The translations under genes were made by a program, and so were the position numbers. From contig NZ_JBLXDO010000001.1 in NCBI RefSeq assembly GCF_048263965.1, forward strand, positions 553,472-617,471: a stretch of DNA of 64,000 bases, in the 5' to 3' direction. This DNA is from Ferrimonas sp048263965 (GTDB lineage Bacteria; Pseudomonadota; Gammaproteobacteria; Enterobacterales; Shewanellaceae). Under the pieces are notes generated by a model. It saw nothing but the letters and a program-made list of their open reading frames with translations. It was not told where the DNA came from and ran no database searches. Below are positions 19,047 through 28,934 of the stretch, in pieces. The number at the start of each line of letters is the position of its first letter. The first letter of the stretch is position 1.

Positions 19047-19544
19047 ATGAGCACTTCCAAGGATATTCAAACCGGCCTGTTTCCCGTTTCCTATCAGATT
19101 GCCCTGGGCACCAAGGAGAGGCCCATTCTCGGTGGGGCATCCCTGACCCTGAAGTTGCTGGTGGACACCGTCAATAAGAGTGTGTCCGGTGTGGGCCACA
19201 TCTTTCAGCCTGTCAGCCCCCCGATCAATCTGGTGTCCCAGTTCACCGGAGAGTGGTCCTACATGTGCACCATGAAGGATTGCCACATCCTGGTGGTGGC
19301 GGAAGGGTTCGACATCAGCCCGCTGCTGGTGGGCGGTCACCCCATTGAGCATAAGAACGCCAAACTGAGGATGGTGATGAACGAAGACTGGCAGTCTGGT
19401 GTGGCCAACTTCTGCTTCTTTGCCCGCGGCCAGTGGCACGAAGTGGAGGGGGCTAGGGTGGAGCTGGTGAATATTGATGCTCAGCAGAGCAGCAGGAGGC
19501 TGGTTGAGAGGGCGACGGAGAAGAAACCCGCGATGGAAGCCTGA
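19047..19544 (+). CDS. DUF1842-like hypothetical protein
   Basis: 165 residues, no signal peptide, no membrane segment. It resembles, from memory, the DUF1842 family of small bacterial proteins: GLFPVSYQIALG at the start, then LLVDTVNKSVSGVGHI and a PPINLVSQFTGEWSYM segment. It has no known activity. The start ATG has AAAGGA upstream. It stands alone between the divergent copper receptor and the convergent M4 protease, with a hairpin separating it from the latter. Confidence 0.75.
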   Translation: MSTSKDIQTGLFPVSYQIALGTKERPILGGASLTLKLLVDTVNKSVSGVGHIFQPVSPPINLVSQFTGEWSYMCTMKDCHILVVAEGFDISPLLVGGHPIEHKNAKLRMVMNEDWQSGVANFCFFARGQWHEVEGARVELVNIDAQQSSRRLVERATEKKPAMEA

Positions 19545-19557
19545 GCCCTTCATTGAA

Positions 19558-19586
19558 AGGAGGAGCCACCCGAGGGTGGCCCTCCT
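19558..19586. terminator. Hairpin between convergent DUF1842-like and M4 protease genes
   Basis: AGGAGG-A-GCCACC pairs with GGTGGC-CCTCCT with a one-base bulge and a short loop. The T run is weak (GTTTG), so termination may be partial. Confidence 0.6.
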
Positions 19587-19597
19587 GTTTGAGCCTT

Positions 19598-21745
19598 CTA
19601 GCGGGCTTCGACCTGCTCTGAACAGGGGCCATCCAAGGTCTGACAGACCTGGTATTTGTAGCCTTCCCTGCCGTCGTTGTCCTTATAGTTGCCGTCGTTG
19701 TCTACGGTGTAGATACGGTCCTCAGGCCCCCCCGTATCCCTGAGGATATAGACTGTGTTGCCCGAAGCGCCGCTCCAGTTGAGGGAGACAAAGGCGTTGC
19801 GGCCTCCTTTAACCTGGGCGGTCAGGCTGATGTTACTGGAAGGAGGGGAGGAGACCTCATCCACATTGGCCTCCAGCCGCACGCCAGAGTAGTCCTGGTA
19901 GGCGTATACCGCCAGGTACCAGTTGCCCGACCGGGGATCGGTCACAACACACTGCTCGTTGTTGTTGCTGTTGTAGGAAGCGCAATCAAACAGCCCTTCG
20001 GGGACCGTCGGGTCGACCTGGGGGGGCTGGCCGGCTCGCAGGTAGAGATCCGCGTCGCCGCTGCTGCGGTTGCGCCCTTTAGTGGCACCACTCAGGGTCA
20101 CTCCCAACTGCTGGGTGTTGTCCGCTACAGTCAGCAGCCAGCAGTGCCACTGGCCAGCAGGAGCGCTCAGATTACCCTCAGAGAAGCTTTGACTGTGGGT
20201 GGCCTCGACGCTGCTGCAGGCGGGCGACGGTGGTGGCTTGGGGACGCCCACCTGAGCAAAAGCGGACGTGATGTCATTGCGCTTCAGCTCGAGGTCGGTG
20301 CTGTAGAGTTGATCGGCGGCATCCAGCAGTTTGTAGAAAGCGCTATCAAAGCTCTCACTGGCGCCCCACAGGTAGCGGTTGGCGTGGGCGAACAGGGTGA
20401 AGGCTTGCCTTATGTCCCAGCCCTGGGTGTTCGCCAGCAGGTAGAAGGCACGGTTGTAGACGCCACTGGAGTAGTGCACATCCATGCCACTGACGTAGTC
20501 TGAAGCATGGCCGATGGAACGGCCGTCCAGGGTTGGATCCGCCATGTAGCGTAGGGCACCGTCGGCCTTAAAGATCTGAGCGCCGACGAGGAAGTCGGCG
20601 CCACCCCACAGGAAATACTCGGCGGCCTCTCCGGCCATGTCTGAGAAGGCTTCGTTGATGCCACCGGATTGGCCGGAGTAGATTAGGTTGGAGTGCTGTT
20701 CGGTGAAGCCATGGCTGACTTCGTGGGAGACCACGTCCAGGCTCACCAAAGGGTAGAAGCGGGTAAAGCCATCGCCGAAGGTCATGGCGGTGCCATCCCA
20801 GAAGGCGTTCTCATAGTTGGTGCCGTAGTGCACCCGCATCACCAGCTGGCTGGTCAGAGGGGCAACGCCAATCCACTGGTCGTACAGATCAAACACCACA
20901 TCGCCGAAGAAGTGGGCATCGTTGATGGGGCTGAAAGCGCCGTTGATCGCCTTGTGGGTGTTTTCGAAGCAGGGATAGCCGAAGGCAGTGGAACCCTGGG
21001 TGCTATGGTTGAGATCCACCGATTTAACCCGGGGGGTATTCATGATGCACCGGTCGCCGGAGACGGTTATATCCAGCAAGTTGCCGCCGGTTTCATAAAC
21101 AAAGGCCTGCTTTTCGTTGCCACCTGGACCTGTGCCGACCCGTTCATGCGCCAGGCCGTCATACTCCAGCAGCAGGTCGCCGCTGTGGGCATCCAACAGC
21201 AGGGTGGGGCGGGAAGGCTGGCCTCCGCCACTGATGTCGGTGACCATCTGAATGGCGTAGCTGAGCCTGGGAGACTCCCCCGCCAGGTAGATCACCAGTT
21301 CGTGGGTTTCATTGCGGAACTGCAGAGGGGTGGCGCTCTTTCCCTGCAGATATCCCTTGGCCTGGGTCAGGGCCGCCGAGGCCGTGATCTGGGGTTGAGT
21401 GTCTAGGTTATGCCGCTGCAAGCCCCGTATCAGCCGACCATTGAGGTGAGAGATGTGGCCCTCGGGGGGCCGGCTGACGGTAATCGACTCTCCCCAGATG
21501 GGGACGCCCCGATACAACTGACGGTAGCGTTGGTGGCTGAAGCCTTGAAGGTCTGTCAGGGAGCGGACCATCTCCAGCCTCTCCTCCGGACCCAGGCGGA
21601 GTGCTTCGGCCAGGTCCATCTGGGACCTGGCTGCGTGCAGTGCCTGGGGGTCACGACTCAGATGCTGACGTTCGGCGGCGAGGGAGGCGGCGCTGAGCAG
21701 TCCCAATAGGATGAGTGGGGCGAGCAAACGTGGTGCCGTGGTCAT
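19598..21745 (-). CDS. Secreted M4 (thermolysin/vibriolysin-type) metalloprotease
   Basis: 715 residues. Order: signal peptide (1-24), FTP and PepSY-type inhibitory prodomain (about 40-200), M4 catalytic domain (about 210-510) with HEVSH at 341-345 and the third zinc ligand Glu365 in NEAFSD, then a PPC domain (about 520-620) and a C-terminal beta-sandwich segment. Such enzymes are exported by Sec, cross the outer membrane by type II secretion and mature by self-cleavage. The start ATG at 21745 has GGAGGG 5 bases upstream. The ExeA/ExeB genes nearby fit this export route, though the link is an inference. Confidence 0.95.
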   Translation of the reverse strand: MTTAPRLLAPLILLGLLSAASLAAERQHLSRDPQALHAARSQMDLAEALRLGPEERLEMVRSLTDLQGFSHQRYRQLYRGVPIWGESITVSRPPEGHISHLNGRLIRGLQRHNLDTQPQITASAALTQAKGYLQGKSATPLQFRNETHELVIYLAGESPRLSYAIQMVTDISGGGQPSRPTLLLDAHSGDLLLEYDGLAHERVGTGPGGNEKQAFVYETGGNLLDITVSGDRCIMNTPRVKSVDLNHSTQGSTAFGYPCFENTHKAINGAFSPINDAHFFGDVVFDLYDQWIGVAPLTSQLVMRVHYGTNYENAFWDGTAMTFGDGFTRFYPLVSLDVVSHEVSHGFTEQHSNLIYSGQSGGINEAFSDMAGEAAEYFLWGGADFLVGAQIFKADGALRYMADPTLDGRSIGHASDYVSGMDVHYSSGVYNRAFYLLANTQGWDIRQAFTLFAHANRYLWGASESFDSAFYKLLDAADQLYSTDLELKRNDITSAFAQVGVPKPPPSPACSSVEATHSQSFSEGNLSAPAGQWHCWLLTVADNTQQLGVTLSGATKGRNRSSGDADLYLRAGQPPQVDPTVPEGLFDCASYNSNNNEQCVVTDPRSGNWYLAVYAYQDYSGVRLEANVDEVSSPPSSNISLTAQVKGGRNAFVSLNWSGASGNTVYILRDTGGPEDRIYTVDNDGNYKDNDGREGYKYQVCQTLDGPCSEQVEAR

Positions 21746-21848
21746 AGTGACCCTCCAGAGCCTGGATGCAGAGCTCTGGAGTATAGTCGACGCCACCTGC
21801 TGCTGGGGGCTTATCGTCTGGACGTCAGGACGTTAGCGGGCAGAGTGG

Positions 21849-22955
21849 CTAGGGAGTCGTTGCCTGATGGGCGCAGCCTCTTCCCGCCTGTTTGGCGGCG
21901 TAGACCCCCAGATCGGCGGCTTTGATCAGGGCTTCGTGGCCGACTGTTGTTGGGGTCTGGCTGGCGAAGCCCAGGCTGATGCTGCCCTGCCAGTGAGCGT
22001 TGCCTGTGGCTACCCTGAGTGCCGCCACCTCGGCCACCAGTTGCTCCGCCAGGGTCCGGGCTCCGGCCAGATCGGTATTGGGACAGAGCACCAGGAACTC
22101 GTCGCCACCGAGGCGGCACACCAGATCATCGGTACGCACCGCTCCTTTGAGGGCTCGGGCCAGCTCGATGAGTACCTGGTCTCCTGCGTCATGACCATAG
22201 GTATCATTGACCTGTTTGAAGTAATCCGCATCCACTAGCATGACCGCAACCGGCAATTTCCTCTCCTGTCCCTCCTGCCATAGCGCCTCCAGGGTCTGCA
22301 TGGCGTGACGCCGGTTGGGCAGCTGGGTCAGGGTGTCGGTGAGGGAAAGCACCTCCAGATGTCGATTGGCTTCCCTGAGCTCCTGGGTACGTTTGGCCAC
22401 CTTCTCCTCCAGGGTGAGGTTGAGCTCCTGCAGCTCCAGGTTGCGGGCGGAGACCTGTTTAAACAATTGGCCGATGGCGTCGAGCAGGGTGCTGGTGGCG
22501 GGATCCTGGCTGCGCTGCTGCGCGTCGAAGGCGTCGGCTGCGGAGACGCCAGCCTCGATCTGCTCCAGCTGGCGGGCCATATTCTGATCCTGGCCGAGGA
22601 TATGGTAGGCCAGCCAGTGGATCAGAAACTCCAGCATGTAGGTGGCGGAGGTTTCCGTGTTCACCGATTGCTGCAGCATGGCCACCTCCTGGAGGAAATG
22701 GCGATGGTCGTCGATATGATGCTTCAGATGGCGACAATCGATCCCCTGGGCCGCCATCAGGGCCTCTTCATCCTGGAAGTGGTCGTGGGCATATTCCGCC
22801 AGTTTCTGAATCAGCTCCCGGGCTCGCTGTTCATCGAACCTGTTCTCGGTGAGAAGGTTGCCCAGTTCATTGATCAGGCTGACCAGTTCCTGGTGCTGGT
22901 TGTCCACGCTGTCGAAGCCGGTAACGAAGTTTTTGTTCCAGTTGAAGGATTTCAT
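21849..22955 (-). CDS. Hemerythrin-GGDEF diguanylate cyclase
   Basis: 368 residues. Residues 1-130 are a bacteriohemerythrin with the full di-iron ligand set: His21, His59, Glu63, His80, His84, His118 and Asp123. A coiled coil (about 155-200) links it to a GGDEF domain with GGDEF at 283-287 and I-site RTDD at 274-277. Oxygen or redox state bound at the di-iron centre should set c-di-GMP synthesis, as shown for related Vibrio proteins. It is cytoplasmic. The gene is monocistronic, next to the M4 protease gene on the same strand with a 103-base gap. Confidence 0.94.
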   Translation of the reverse strand: MKSFNWNKNFVTGFDSVDNQHQELVSLINELGNLLTENRFDEQRARELIQKLAEYAHDHFQDEEALMAAQGIDCRHLKHHIDDHRHFLQEVAMLQQSVNTETSATYMLEFLIHWLAYHILGQDQNMARQLEQIEAGVSAADAFDAQQRSQDPATSTLLDAIGQLFKQVSARNLELQELNLTLEEKVAKRTQELREANRHLEVLSLTDTLTQLPNRRHAMQTLEALWQEGQERKLPVAVMLVDADYFKQVNDTYGHDAGDQVLIELARALKGAVRTDDLVCRLGGDEFLVLCPNTDLAGARTLAEQLVAEVAALRVATGNAHWQGSISLGFASQTPTTVGHEALIKAADLGVYAAKQAGRGCAHQATTP

Positions 22956-23108
22956 CCGCGCATTTTATATGAGTGGTAAAGCATGAATTCATACTAGCCA
23001 CTCAACACAGTATTGCCTATGTGTCATCCGACATAATTCATATTAATGTCAGCTGTTTAAGTAGCATCCCCCTTCGATTCCAAGTCGATTTGGCTTCGTG
23101 GTGCCGAT

Positions 23109-25058
23109 TCAGTCCTGCTGGGTTAACTCCGGTGCCAGGGCGGCCTGACACAGGGTGAGCAGCTCTCGGAATGGGTGGTTCTCCAGGGCACCAAAACCGG
23201 CCAATTGTCTGGCGCGCACCTTGGTCAGCCAGGGCGTGGGCAGGCCCGACAGAAACCGGGCAGCCAACTCTGCAGTCAGGGGTTGCTGCAGCCCCTGTTG
23301 CAGCTTCTCGGCCAGCGGGGTGAGCCAGCGCTGCAGTTGATCGGTCTCCGGCATGGTCACAGATTGAGGTTGTGGCAGGGTGGCAGCCTCACCCCGGCAG
23401 GCGGAGCAGTGGCCACAGCGCTCAGGGGCCTGGCTGTCGCCGAAATAGCGGGCCAGGGCACGACTCAGGCAACCGGGCTCCTGCAGCAGTTGCAGCATCT
23501 GGTCGATGCGGGTTACTTCCTGCTGTTGTTTGTCGAGAAACTGCTGATGCAGTTGTGCTGCCAGCGAATCCAGCTCCGGCAGGGGAGAACGCACTCTGAA
23601 CACCTCAGTCATCTGCCGGGTTTGCAGCTCAATCAGCCGCTGCTGGGCCAGGTACTCCAGTGCGGTCATGGCGCGGTTGCGGTCGGAGCCGTACTGGGCA
23701 TGCAGGGCGTCAAAATCCGGTTGATACCAGGTGCGAGCCTTGTGGCTGTGCTGCAACAGGGCGCGCAGGAACTGCTGCCGTTCGCCCTCAAACCGGGTCA
23801 GCAGGCTGGCCTCCTCGACCAGCAGCTTGAACTTGATCTCGGCAAAGTAGCTGTACTGAGGCTCAATGACGCCCGCCATCTCCAGATAGACCAGCAGGGT
23901 ACGCAGTGGCAGCTGTCGGATGTTGCTTAGGGTCGACAGGGAGTTGGGCAGCAGCTCCCACTGGGAGCCCGCCTCTGCCAGAGAGCGCAGTACCATCTGG
24001 ATTCCGGACAGCTCCGGGGTATCACCGAAGACAAAGTTCTCCAGCAGGGTACGGTTGCTGGTGTCTGCCAGGAGCAGGCAGTGGGACAACTGGCCATCAC
24101 GGCCCGCCCGACCGATCTCCTGAGAGTAGTTTTCCACCGACTTGGGGAGGTCGAAGTGGATGACCCGCCGGATGTCGGCCTTATCCACGCCCATGCCAAA
24201 GGCGATGGTGGCCACCACCACCGGGAGTTCGCCCGCCATAAAGGCCTGTTGACAGGCGCTGCGCTTCTCATGGTCCATGCCTGCATGGTACGCCCGGGCA
24301 GTAATGCCCTGCTGACTCAGCCATTGGGCCAACTCATCGGCACTGGCCTGCTGAGTTACATAGATGATGGTGGGGGACTCGGGGGCTCCGGCAACCGCAT
24401 CGAGCAGGGCAGTGCGCTTATGGGCGCCGCCGACCGCTTTTACCGTCAGGTCCAGGTTGGGTCGATAGAAACCGGTCGTCTCCACCCCGGTTTCGGGGAT
24501 CTCAAACCGGGCACACATGTCCTCAATGACCCTGGGGGTGGCAGTGGCCGTGAGCAGCAGCACCTGGGGTATCTTAAGCCAGCGCCGATAGTGGGGCAGT
24601 TTCAGGTAATCGGGGCGGAAGTTATGCCCCCACTCGGAGATGCAGTGGGCTTCATCCACCACCAGCATCGACAGGGGTACCTGGCTGATAAAGCGGCGAA
24701 AGCGTTCATTCTTGAGGCGCTCCACCGACACCATCAGGATCTTCAGTTCCCCCCGCTGAGCCTGTTGCATCACATCCCGGCTCTCCTCAAAGCTCTGACT
24801 GGAGTCGATGGCGGCAGCGGGAATACCCCGGCGACGCAGGAAGGCCAGCTGGTCCTGCATCAAGGCCAGCAGTGGTGAGATCACCAGGGTCAGGTGGGGC
24901 AGAGTCAGGGCTGGCAACTGGTAACACAGGGATTTGCCTGAGCCTGTGGGGAAGATCGCCACGGCGCTGTTGCCATCAAGCAGTCGCTGAATCACCGGCT
25001 CCTGGCCGGGGCGAAATTGGTCAAATCCGAAGTGTTGCTTGAGCAGCTGCCTGGGCAT
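23109..25058 (-). CDS. RecQ family ATP-dependent DNA helicase
   Basis: 649 residues. Walker A is FPTGSGKS (36-43), the Walker B region is VVDEAHCISEWGHNFRPDY, and motif VI is QEIGRAGRDG. After the helicase core come zinc cysteines in the ERCGHCSACRG segment and a degenerate winged-helix region. No clear HRDC domain is seen at the C-terminus. The N-terminal half is close to RecQ but the second half is diverged, so it may be a second RecQ paralogue rather than the main RecQ. It follows cca on the same strand after 117 bases. Confidence 0.93.
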   Translation of the reverse strand: MPRQLLKQHFGFDQFRPGQEPVIQRLLDGNSAVAIFPTGSGKSLCYQLPALTLPHLTLVISPLLALMQDQLAFLRRRGIPAAAIDSSQSFEESRDVMQQAQRGELKILMVSVERLKNERFRRFISQVPLSMLVVDEAHCISEWGHNFRPDYLKLPHYRRWLKIPQVLLLTATATPRVIEDMCARFEIPETGVETTGFYRPNLDLTVKAVGGAHKRTALLDAVAGAPESPTIIYVTQQASADELAQWLSQQGITARAYHAGMDHEKRSACQQAFMAGELPVVVATIAFGMGVDKADIRRVIHFDLPKSVENYSQEIGRAGRDGQLSHCLLLADTSNRTLLENFVFGDTPELSGIQMVLRSLAEAGSQWELLPNSLSTLSNIRQLPLRTLLVYLEMAGVIEPQYSYFAEIKFKLLVEEASLLTRFEGERQQFLRALLQHSHKARTWYQPDFDALHAQYGSDRNRAMTALEYLAQQRLIELQTRQMTEVFRVRSPLPELDSLAAQLHQQFLDKQQQEVTRIDQMLQLLQEPGCLSRALARYFGDSQAPERCGHCSACRGEAATLPQPQSVTMPETDQLQRWLTPLAEKLQQGLQQPLTAELAARFLSGLPTPWLTKVRARQLAGFGALENHPFRELLTLCQAALAPELTQQD

Positions 25059-25175
25059 TATGGGCTCCTGATTGGAAGGGGTCTTTCCAGTCTATGTCAA
25101 TGGCTTAGTGGGCTGGGAGATTTCAGCCCGGGCGTCCGTCATCCCGGGCGAAGCGCTTACATCATGCTGAGGCGA

Positions 25176-26390
25176 TCAGCGGGCGTCCAGCAGCATCAGT
25201 AGCCGTCTTCGGGTCAGCTCTTTCTTGATGTCACCGCCCTTGAAGCCTGCCTGGACTATGGGTTTCACCTCAATCTGGTTGGCCAGGGAGAGTGCCTCCC
25301 TCAGCCACCCTGCCTGAGGGTAGGGGGTGTGCTCCAGGCCCAGTCTGCCCTGGGCGTCTGCCTGACACACCAGGATGAACTGCTCGAACCGCTCCGGCTT
25401 GCGCCAGGCGTCAACACCATCGAACAGCTTGAGCATGGTGGCGGGCTTCAGCTCCAGAGCCCGATGGCCGTGCAGGTGCCATCGACAGCCAATCTCCGCC
25501 AGCTCTCTGGGGGTGTTGGGTACCTTGAGGCGTTGGCAAAGGGCGGTCAGGGGCGCCAGCCCCCGAGTTTCGTGGGCGATGTGTCTGGGCCACTCCGCCT
25601 GGGGGGTGAGCGCCTTACCCAGATCATGAGTCAGTGCCGCAAAACGCACTGCGACGGAATCGGACAGCTCGGCGGCGCGCTTGAGCACCATCAGGGTGTG
25701 GACCAGGGAGTCGATCTCCGGGTGGTGGGCCTCAGGCTGAGGCACCCCGTCCAGGGCGGCCAACTCAGGCATCAGTACTTTGAGGGCGCCGCAACGATGG
25801 AGCACCTCGAAGAAGACCCAGGGACAGGGGCCGGCCAGGGCTCGCTCCGTTTCACTCCATACCCGCTCCGGGGTCAGGTGAGACAGCTCCCCGGACTGGG
25901 CGAGCGCCGCCATCAGGGCCAGGGTGTCATCGGCCACCGCAAAGCCCTGGGGGTGGAAGCGAGCGGCAAAGCGGGCCACTCGCAGTACCCGCAATGGATC
26001 CTCGGCAAAGGCAGGGGAGACATGGCGCAGCACTCTGGCGTTCAGATCCTTCTGGCCATGATAGGGGTCGTGAAGCTGTCCTTCGCTGTCCATGGCGATG
26101 GCGTTGACGGTCAGGTCTCGGCGCAGCAGATCCTGCTCCAGGGTCACCTCAGGATCGGAGCAGACGTCGAAGCCTGTGTAGCCATGGCCGGATTTGGTCT
26201 CGGTGCGGGCCAGGGCGTACTCCTCATGGGTCTGTGGGTGCAGAAAGACCGGGAAGCTCTTGCCCACGCTCTGGTAACCCAGCGCCAGCATCTGTTCCGG
26301 GGTGGCACCGACCACCAGATGATCCCTGTCCTTTACCTCCAGCCCCAACAGCTGGTCGCGCACCGCGCCGCCTACCAGGTAGATCTCCAC
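25176..26390 (-). CDS. cca: Multifunctional CCA-adding tRNA nucleotidyltransferase with HD domain
   Basis: 404 residues, close to E. coli Cca (412). It builds or repairs the CCA end of tRNAs without a template. N-terminal motif YLVGGAVRDQLLG is followed by KDRDHLVVG with the metal aspartates. The nucleotide-binding block is RRDLTVNAIAM and the tRNA part is EDPLRVLRVARFAARF. The C-terminal HD domain (HDLGKALTP) gives phosphatase and phosphodiesterase activities in E. coli. In E. coli cca is next to ygiM and uppP; here that order is interrupted. Confidence 0.97.
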   Translation of the reverse strand: MEIYLVGGAVRDQLLGLEVKDRDHLVVGATPEQMLALGYQSVGKSFPVFLHPQTHEEYALARTETKSGHGYTGFDVCSDPEVTLEQDLLRRDLTVNAIAMDSEGQLHDPYHGQKDLNARVLRHVSPAFAEDPLRVLRVARFAARFHPQGFAVADDTLALMAALAQSGELSHLTPERVWSETERALAGPCPWVFFEVLHRCGALKVLMPELAALDGVPQPEAHHPEIDSLVHTLMVLKRAAELSDSVAVRFAALTHDLGKALTPQAEWPRHIAHETRGLAPLTALCQRLKVPNTPRELAEIGCRWHLHGHRALELKPATMLKLFDGVDAWRKPERFEQFILVCQADAQGRLGLEHTPYPQAGWLREALSLANQIEVKPIVQAGFKGGDIKKELTRRRLLMLLDAR

Positions 26391-26499
26391 CTTTTTCTCC
26401 TAAAAATCGCTGTTTCGTCATTATATGGCCTGGTGGCTTTGACAAGCCAGATGACACACCTTACCTTGGGCGAATTCGACCAAGAACCGCGCAAAAGCT

Positions 26500-28044
26500 A
26501 TGTATAAGGGATTTTATGGGCTAGCGGAGAGCCCTTTCTCCATCGCCCCCAACCCAGCCTTCCTGTTTCTCAGCGGCCGACATCGTGAGGCCCTGGCTCA
26601 CCTGACCTATGGTCTGGGAGAGAATGGTGGCTTCGTGCTGCTGACCGGAGAGGTTGGAACCGGCAAGACCACAGTGTCCCGCAGTCTGCTTAAGCAGCTG
26701 CCGGACAATACCGACACCGCGTTTATCCTCAATCCGGCCCTGACGGAGCTGGAGCTGTTGGCGACCCTGTGCGATGAGCTGAAGATCCCCTATGATCCCA
26801 ACCCAACGCTCAAGCAGCTGACGGACAAGATCAGTGCCTTCCTGCTGGCCAACCATAAGGCAGGCCGTAACACGGTGATGATCATCGATGAGGCCCAGCA
26901 TCTTAAGCCTGAGGTGCTGGAGCAGCTGCGATTACTGACCAACCTGGAGACCGACACCCGCAAGCTGTTGCAGGTGATCCTTATCGGTCAGCCAGAGCTG
27001 CAGGAGTTACTGCAGCGCCGTGAGCTGCGCCAGCTGGCTCAACGCATTACCGCCCGGTACCATCTGCTGCCCTTGACCAAGGAGGAGGTGTCTCACTATG
27101 TGCAGCACCGGCTGCAGGTGGCGGGCAGGGCCCAGCCCCTGTTTAAATCCGGTGCCATCAAGGCCCTGCACCAGTACAGTGGCGGGGTGCCCAGGGTGAT
27201 CAACCTGCTGTGTGAGCGGGCCCTGATGGGGGGCTATGCCCACCAGAAGATCTACCTGGGTCGCCGCGAGGTGGAGTCCGCCGCCGCTGAGGTGTTGGGC
27301 ATCAAGGCCAAAGCCAAGGGGCGCTGGCCCTGGATGGCAGGTGCGCTGGCTGCCGGTCTCGCCGGTGCCGCTGTGGTCTATGCCCTGATGCCTAAGCCGG
27401 AGCCTGCGCCTCAAGCTCAAGTCCAGCCATCGGCACCGCTCCCCCAGTTGAGCCGCTTCGCCGACGACCTGCAAGCCTATCAGGCCCTGCTTCATCACTG
27501 GCAGCAACCTGTGCCGGCCTCCGCGCCCTGTGAGTTTGCCCAGTCCCGGGGCCTGGCCTGCCTGGATGGCGTCAGCAGCTGGCAGCAGCTGCTGGAGATG
27601 GATTACCCGGCGGTGGTCAGCCTGCGGGGAGATGACGGTTCCCTCTTCTATGGCGCCTTGCTGAACACGGACGGTGGTGCCGACGTCGCTCTGACCCTGC
27701 AGTTTGGTGATCAGTGGATTTCGGCCAGTAAGTCTTGGTTCATCAGCCATTTTGATGGCCACTATAGCCTGATTTGGCAGCCCTCCGGACAACTGCCTCG
27801 ACTGGTGGGTGAAGGCAGCCCCCAGGGACAGGTTCAGTGGCTGGAGAATACCCTGAGTCGGTTGCAGCACCGCCCGGCCCGAATGCTTGGCAGCTATGAC
27901 CTGGAGCTGAAACAGCAGGTGATGAACTTCCAGCGCCGCTTCGGCCTGGAGGTGGATGGCATTGCCGGACGACAAACCCTGGAGCTGCTCAGCTTGATGA
28001 GCAGTGAACAGGGACCCAGACTCAGCCAGGGAGGAGATGCCTGA
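26500..28044 (+). CDS. exeA: ExeA/GspA-type AAA ATPase for type II secretion assembly
   Basis: 514 residues. The N-terminal AAA ATPase has Walker A GEVGTGKTT (50-58) and Walker B IIDEAQH (about 128-134). A membrane span follows at about 268-290, then a periplasmic part with a C39-peptidase-like segment (350-450) and a peptidoglycan-binding domain (about 460-500, ending DGIAGRQTLELLSLM). In Aeromonas ExeA with ExeB opens or marks peptidoglycan so that the ExeD secretin can multimerise. The exeB ATG overlaps the stop. No other secretion genes are in the window. Confidence 0.93.
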   Translation: MYKGFYGLAESPFSIAPNPAFLFLSGRHREALAHLTYGLGENGGFVLLTGEVGTGKTTVSRSLLKQLPDNTDTAFILNPALTELELLATLCDELKIPYDPNPTLKQLTDKISAFLLANHKAGRNTVMIIDEAQHLKPEVLEQLRLLTNLETDTRKLLQVILIGQPELQELLQRRELRQLAQRITARYHLLPLTKEEVSHYVQHRLQVAGRAQPLFKSGAIKALHQYSGGVPRVINLLCERALMGGYAHQKIYLGRREVESAAAEVLGIKAKAKGRWPWMAGALAAGLAGAAVVYALMPKPEPAPQAQVQPSAPLPQLSRFADDLQAYQALLHHWQQPVPASAPCEFAQSRGLACLDGVSSWQQLLEMDYPAVVSLRGDDGSLFYGALLNTDGGADVALTLQFGDQWISASKSWFISHFDGHYSLIWQPSGQLPRLVGEGSPQGQVQWLENTLSRLQHRPARMLGSYDLELKQQVMNFQRRFGLEVDGIAGRQTLELLSLMSSEQGPRLSQGGDA

Positions 28045-28895
28045 TGTCCTATTTGTTGGATGCGGTAGGCCGCGAGAAGCAGCAGCAGGGTCAGTTGGAT
28101 CCTGCCATGGCGGCGCCTCTGGCTCCGAAACGCGCTCTGCCCTGGCACTATGGCTGGCCTCTCGTTGGCACTGTCCTTGGTGTGGGCCTTGGCTGGCTGG
28201 CGGTCAGCCTGCAGCCTCATCCCGAGCCTGTGGCTGCCGACGCACCGGAGCTGCAAGTGGTGAAACAGGTGGTGATGCCCATTCCCGTAGCCTGGGAGCA
28301 ACCTGCCCCGAAGCCTGAACCTCAGTATGTCTACAAATCTGAGGGCGATCAGATAGAGCCTGAGATCACTGCGGCCGAATTCAAGGCTGAGGTGCTCACT
28401 GAGGATCATCTGTTGGTTGATGCCGACACCAAGCCTGAAGCTGCACCACAGGCTGCCGGGGTGTCACCACAGGCCCCTGCGCAGCAGGCCCAGCCTGCCA
28501 ATGCCAAGCTGCTGGCGGCCTTCGAGCGTGCGGTGGCCGATCTTGAGCTGGAGCCAGAAGTGGTGACTGAGCCTGAACCGGAACCGGCTCCAGAGCCTGA
28601 GGTCAGTGCCGAGTCTCTGCTCAACCCCCAGGCCAGCGTGGCGGCGGCACCGGCCGAAGTGCCTAAGCTGGGCACCCTGCCGTGGAATTTCCAGAAGCGA
28701 TTGCCCGACATCAACATCACCGCCCATGTCTACTCTTCGGAAGTGGAGAATCGTTGGCTCAGAGCCAATGGTCGCGAGCTGCAGGAGGGAGACAGCGTGG
28801 CCCCCGGGGTGATGCTGCGTGAGATCCGTCCCAATGAGGTGATCCTGGAGATGTCGGGCCAGGCCTTCAGTGTGCCCGCCCTGGGCCAGCTCTGA
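28044..28895 (+). CDS. exeB: ExeB/GspB-type type II secretion assembly protein
   Basis: 283 residues. A short cytoplasmic start (MSYLLDAVGREKQ) leads to one membrane span (GWPLVGTVLGVGLGWLAV, about 35-52). A long Pro/Glu-rich periplasmic linker follows, rich in PEPEP-like repeats, then the GspB domain (about 210-283) with LPDINITAHVYSS and NGRELQEGDSVAPGVMLREI. It pairs with ExeA in secretin assembly. Its start overlaps the exeA stop by one base, and a terminator follows. Confidence 0.93.
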   Translation: MSYLLDAVGREKQQQGQLDPAMAAPLAPKRALPWHYGWPLVGTVLGVGLGWLAVSLQPHPEPVAADAPELQVVKQVVMPIPVAWEQPAPKPEPQYVYKSEGDQIEPEITAAEFKAEVLTEDHLLVDADTKPEAAPQAAGVSPQAPAQQAQPANAKLLAAFERAVADLELEPEVVTEPEPEPAPEPEVSAESLLNPQASVAAAPAEVPKLGTLPWNFQKRLPDINITAHVYSSEVENRWLRANGRELQEGDSVAPGVMLREIRPNEVILEMSGQAFSVPALGQL

Positions 28896-28934
28896 TCACC
28901 CGCTGAGCGATACCCACAAAGATCAACAATACCC

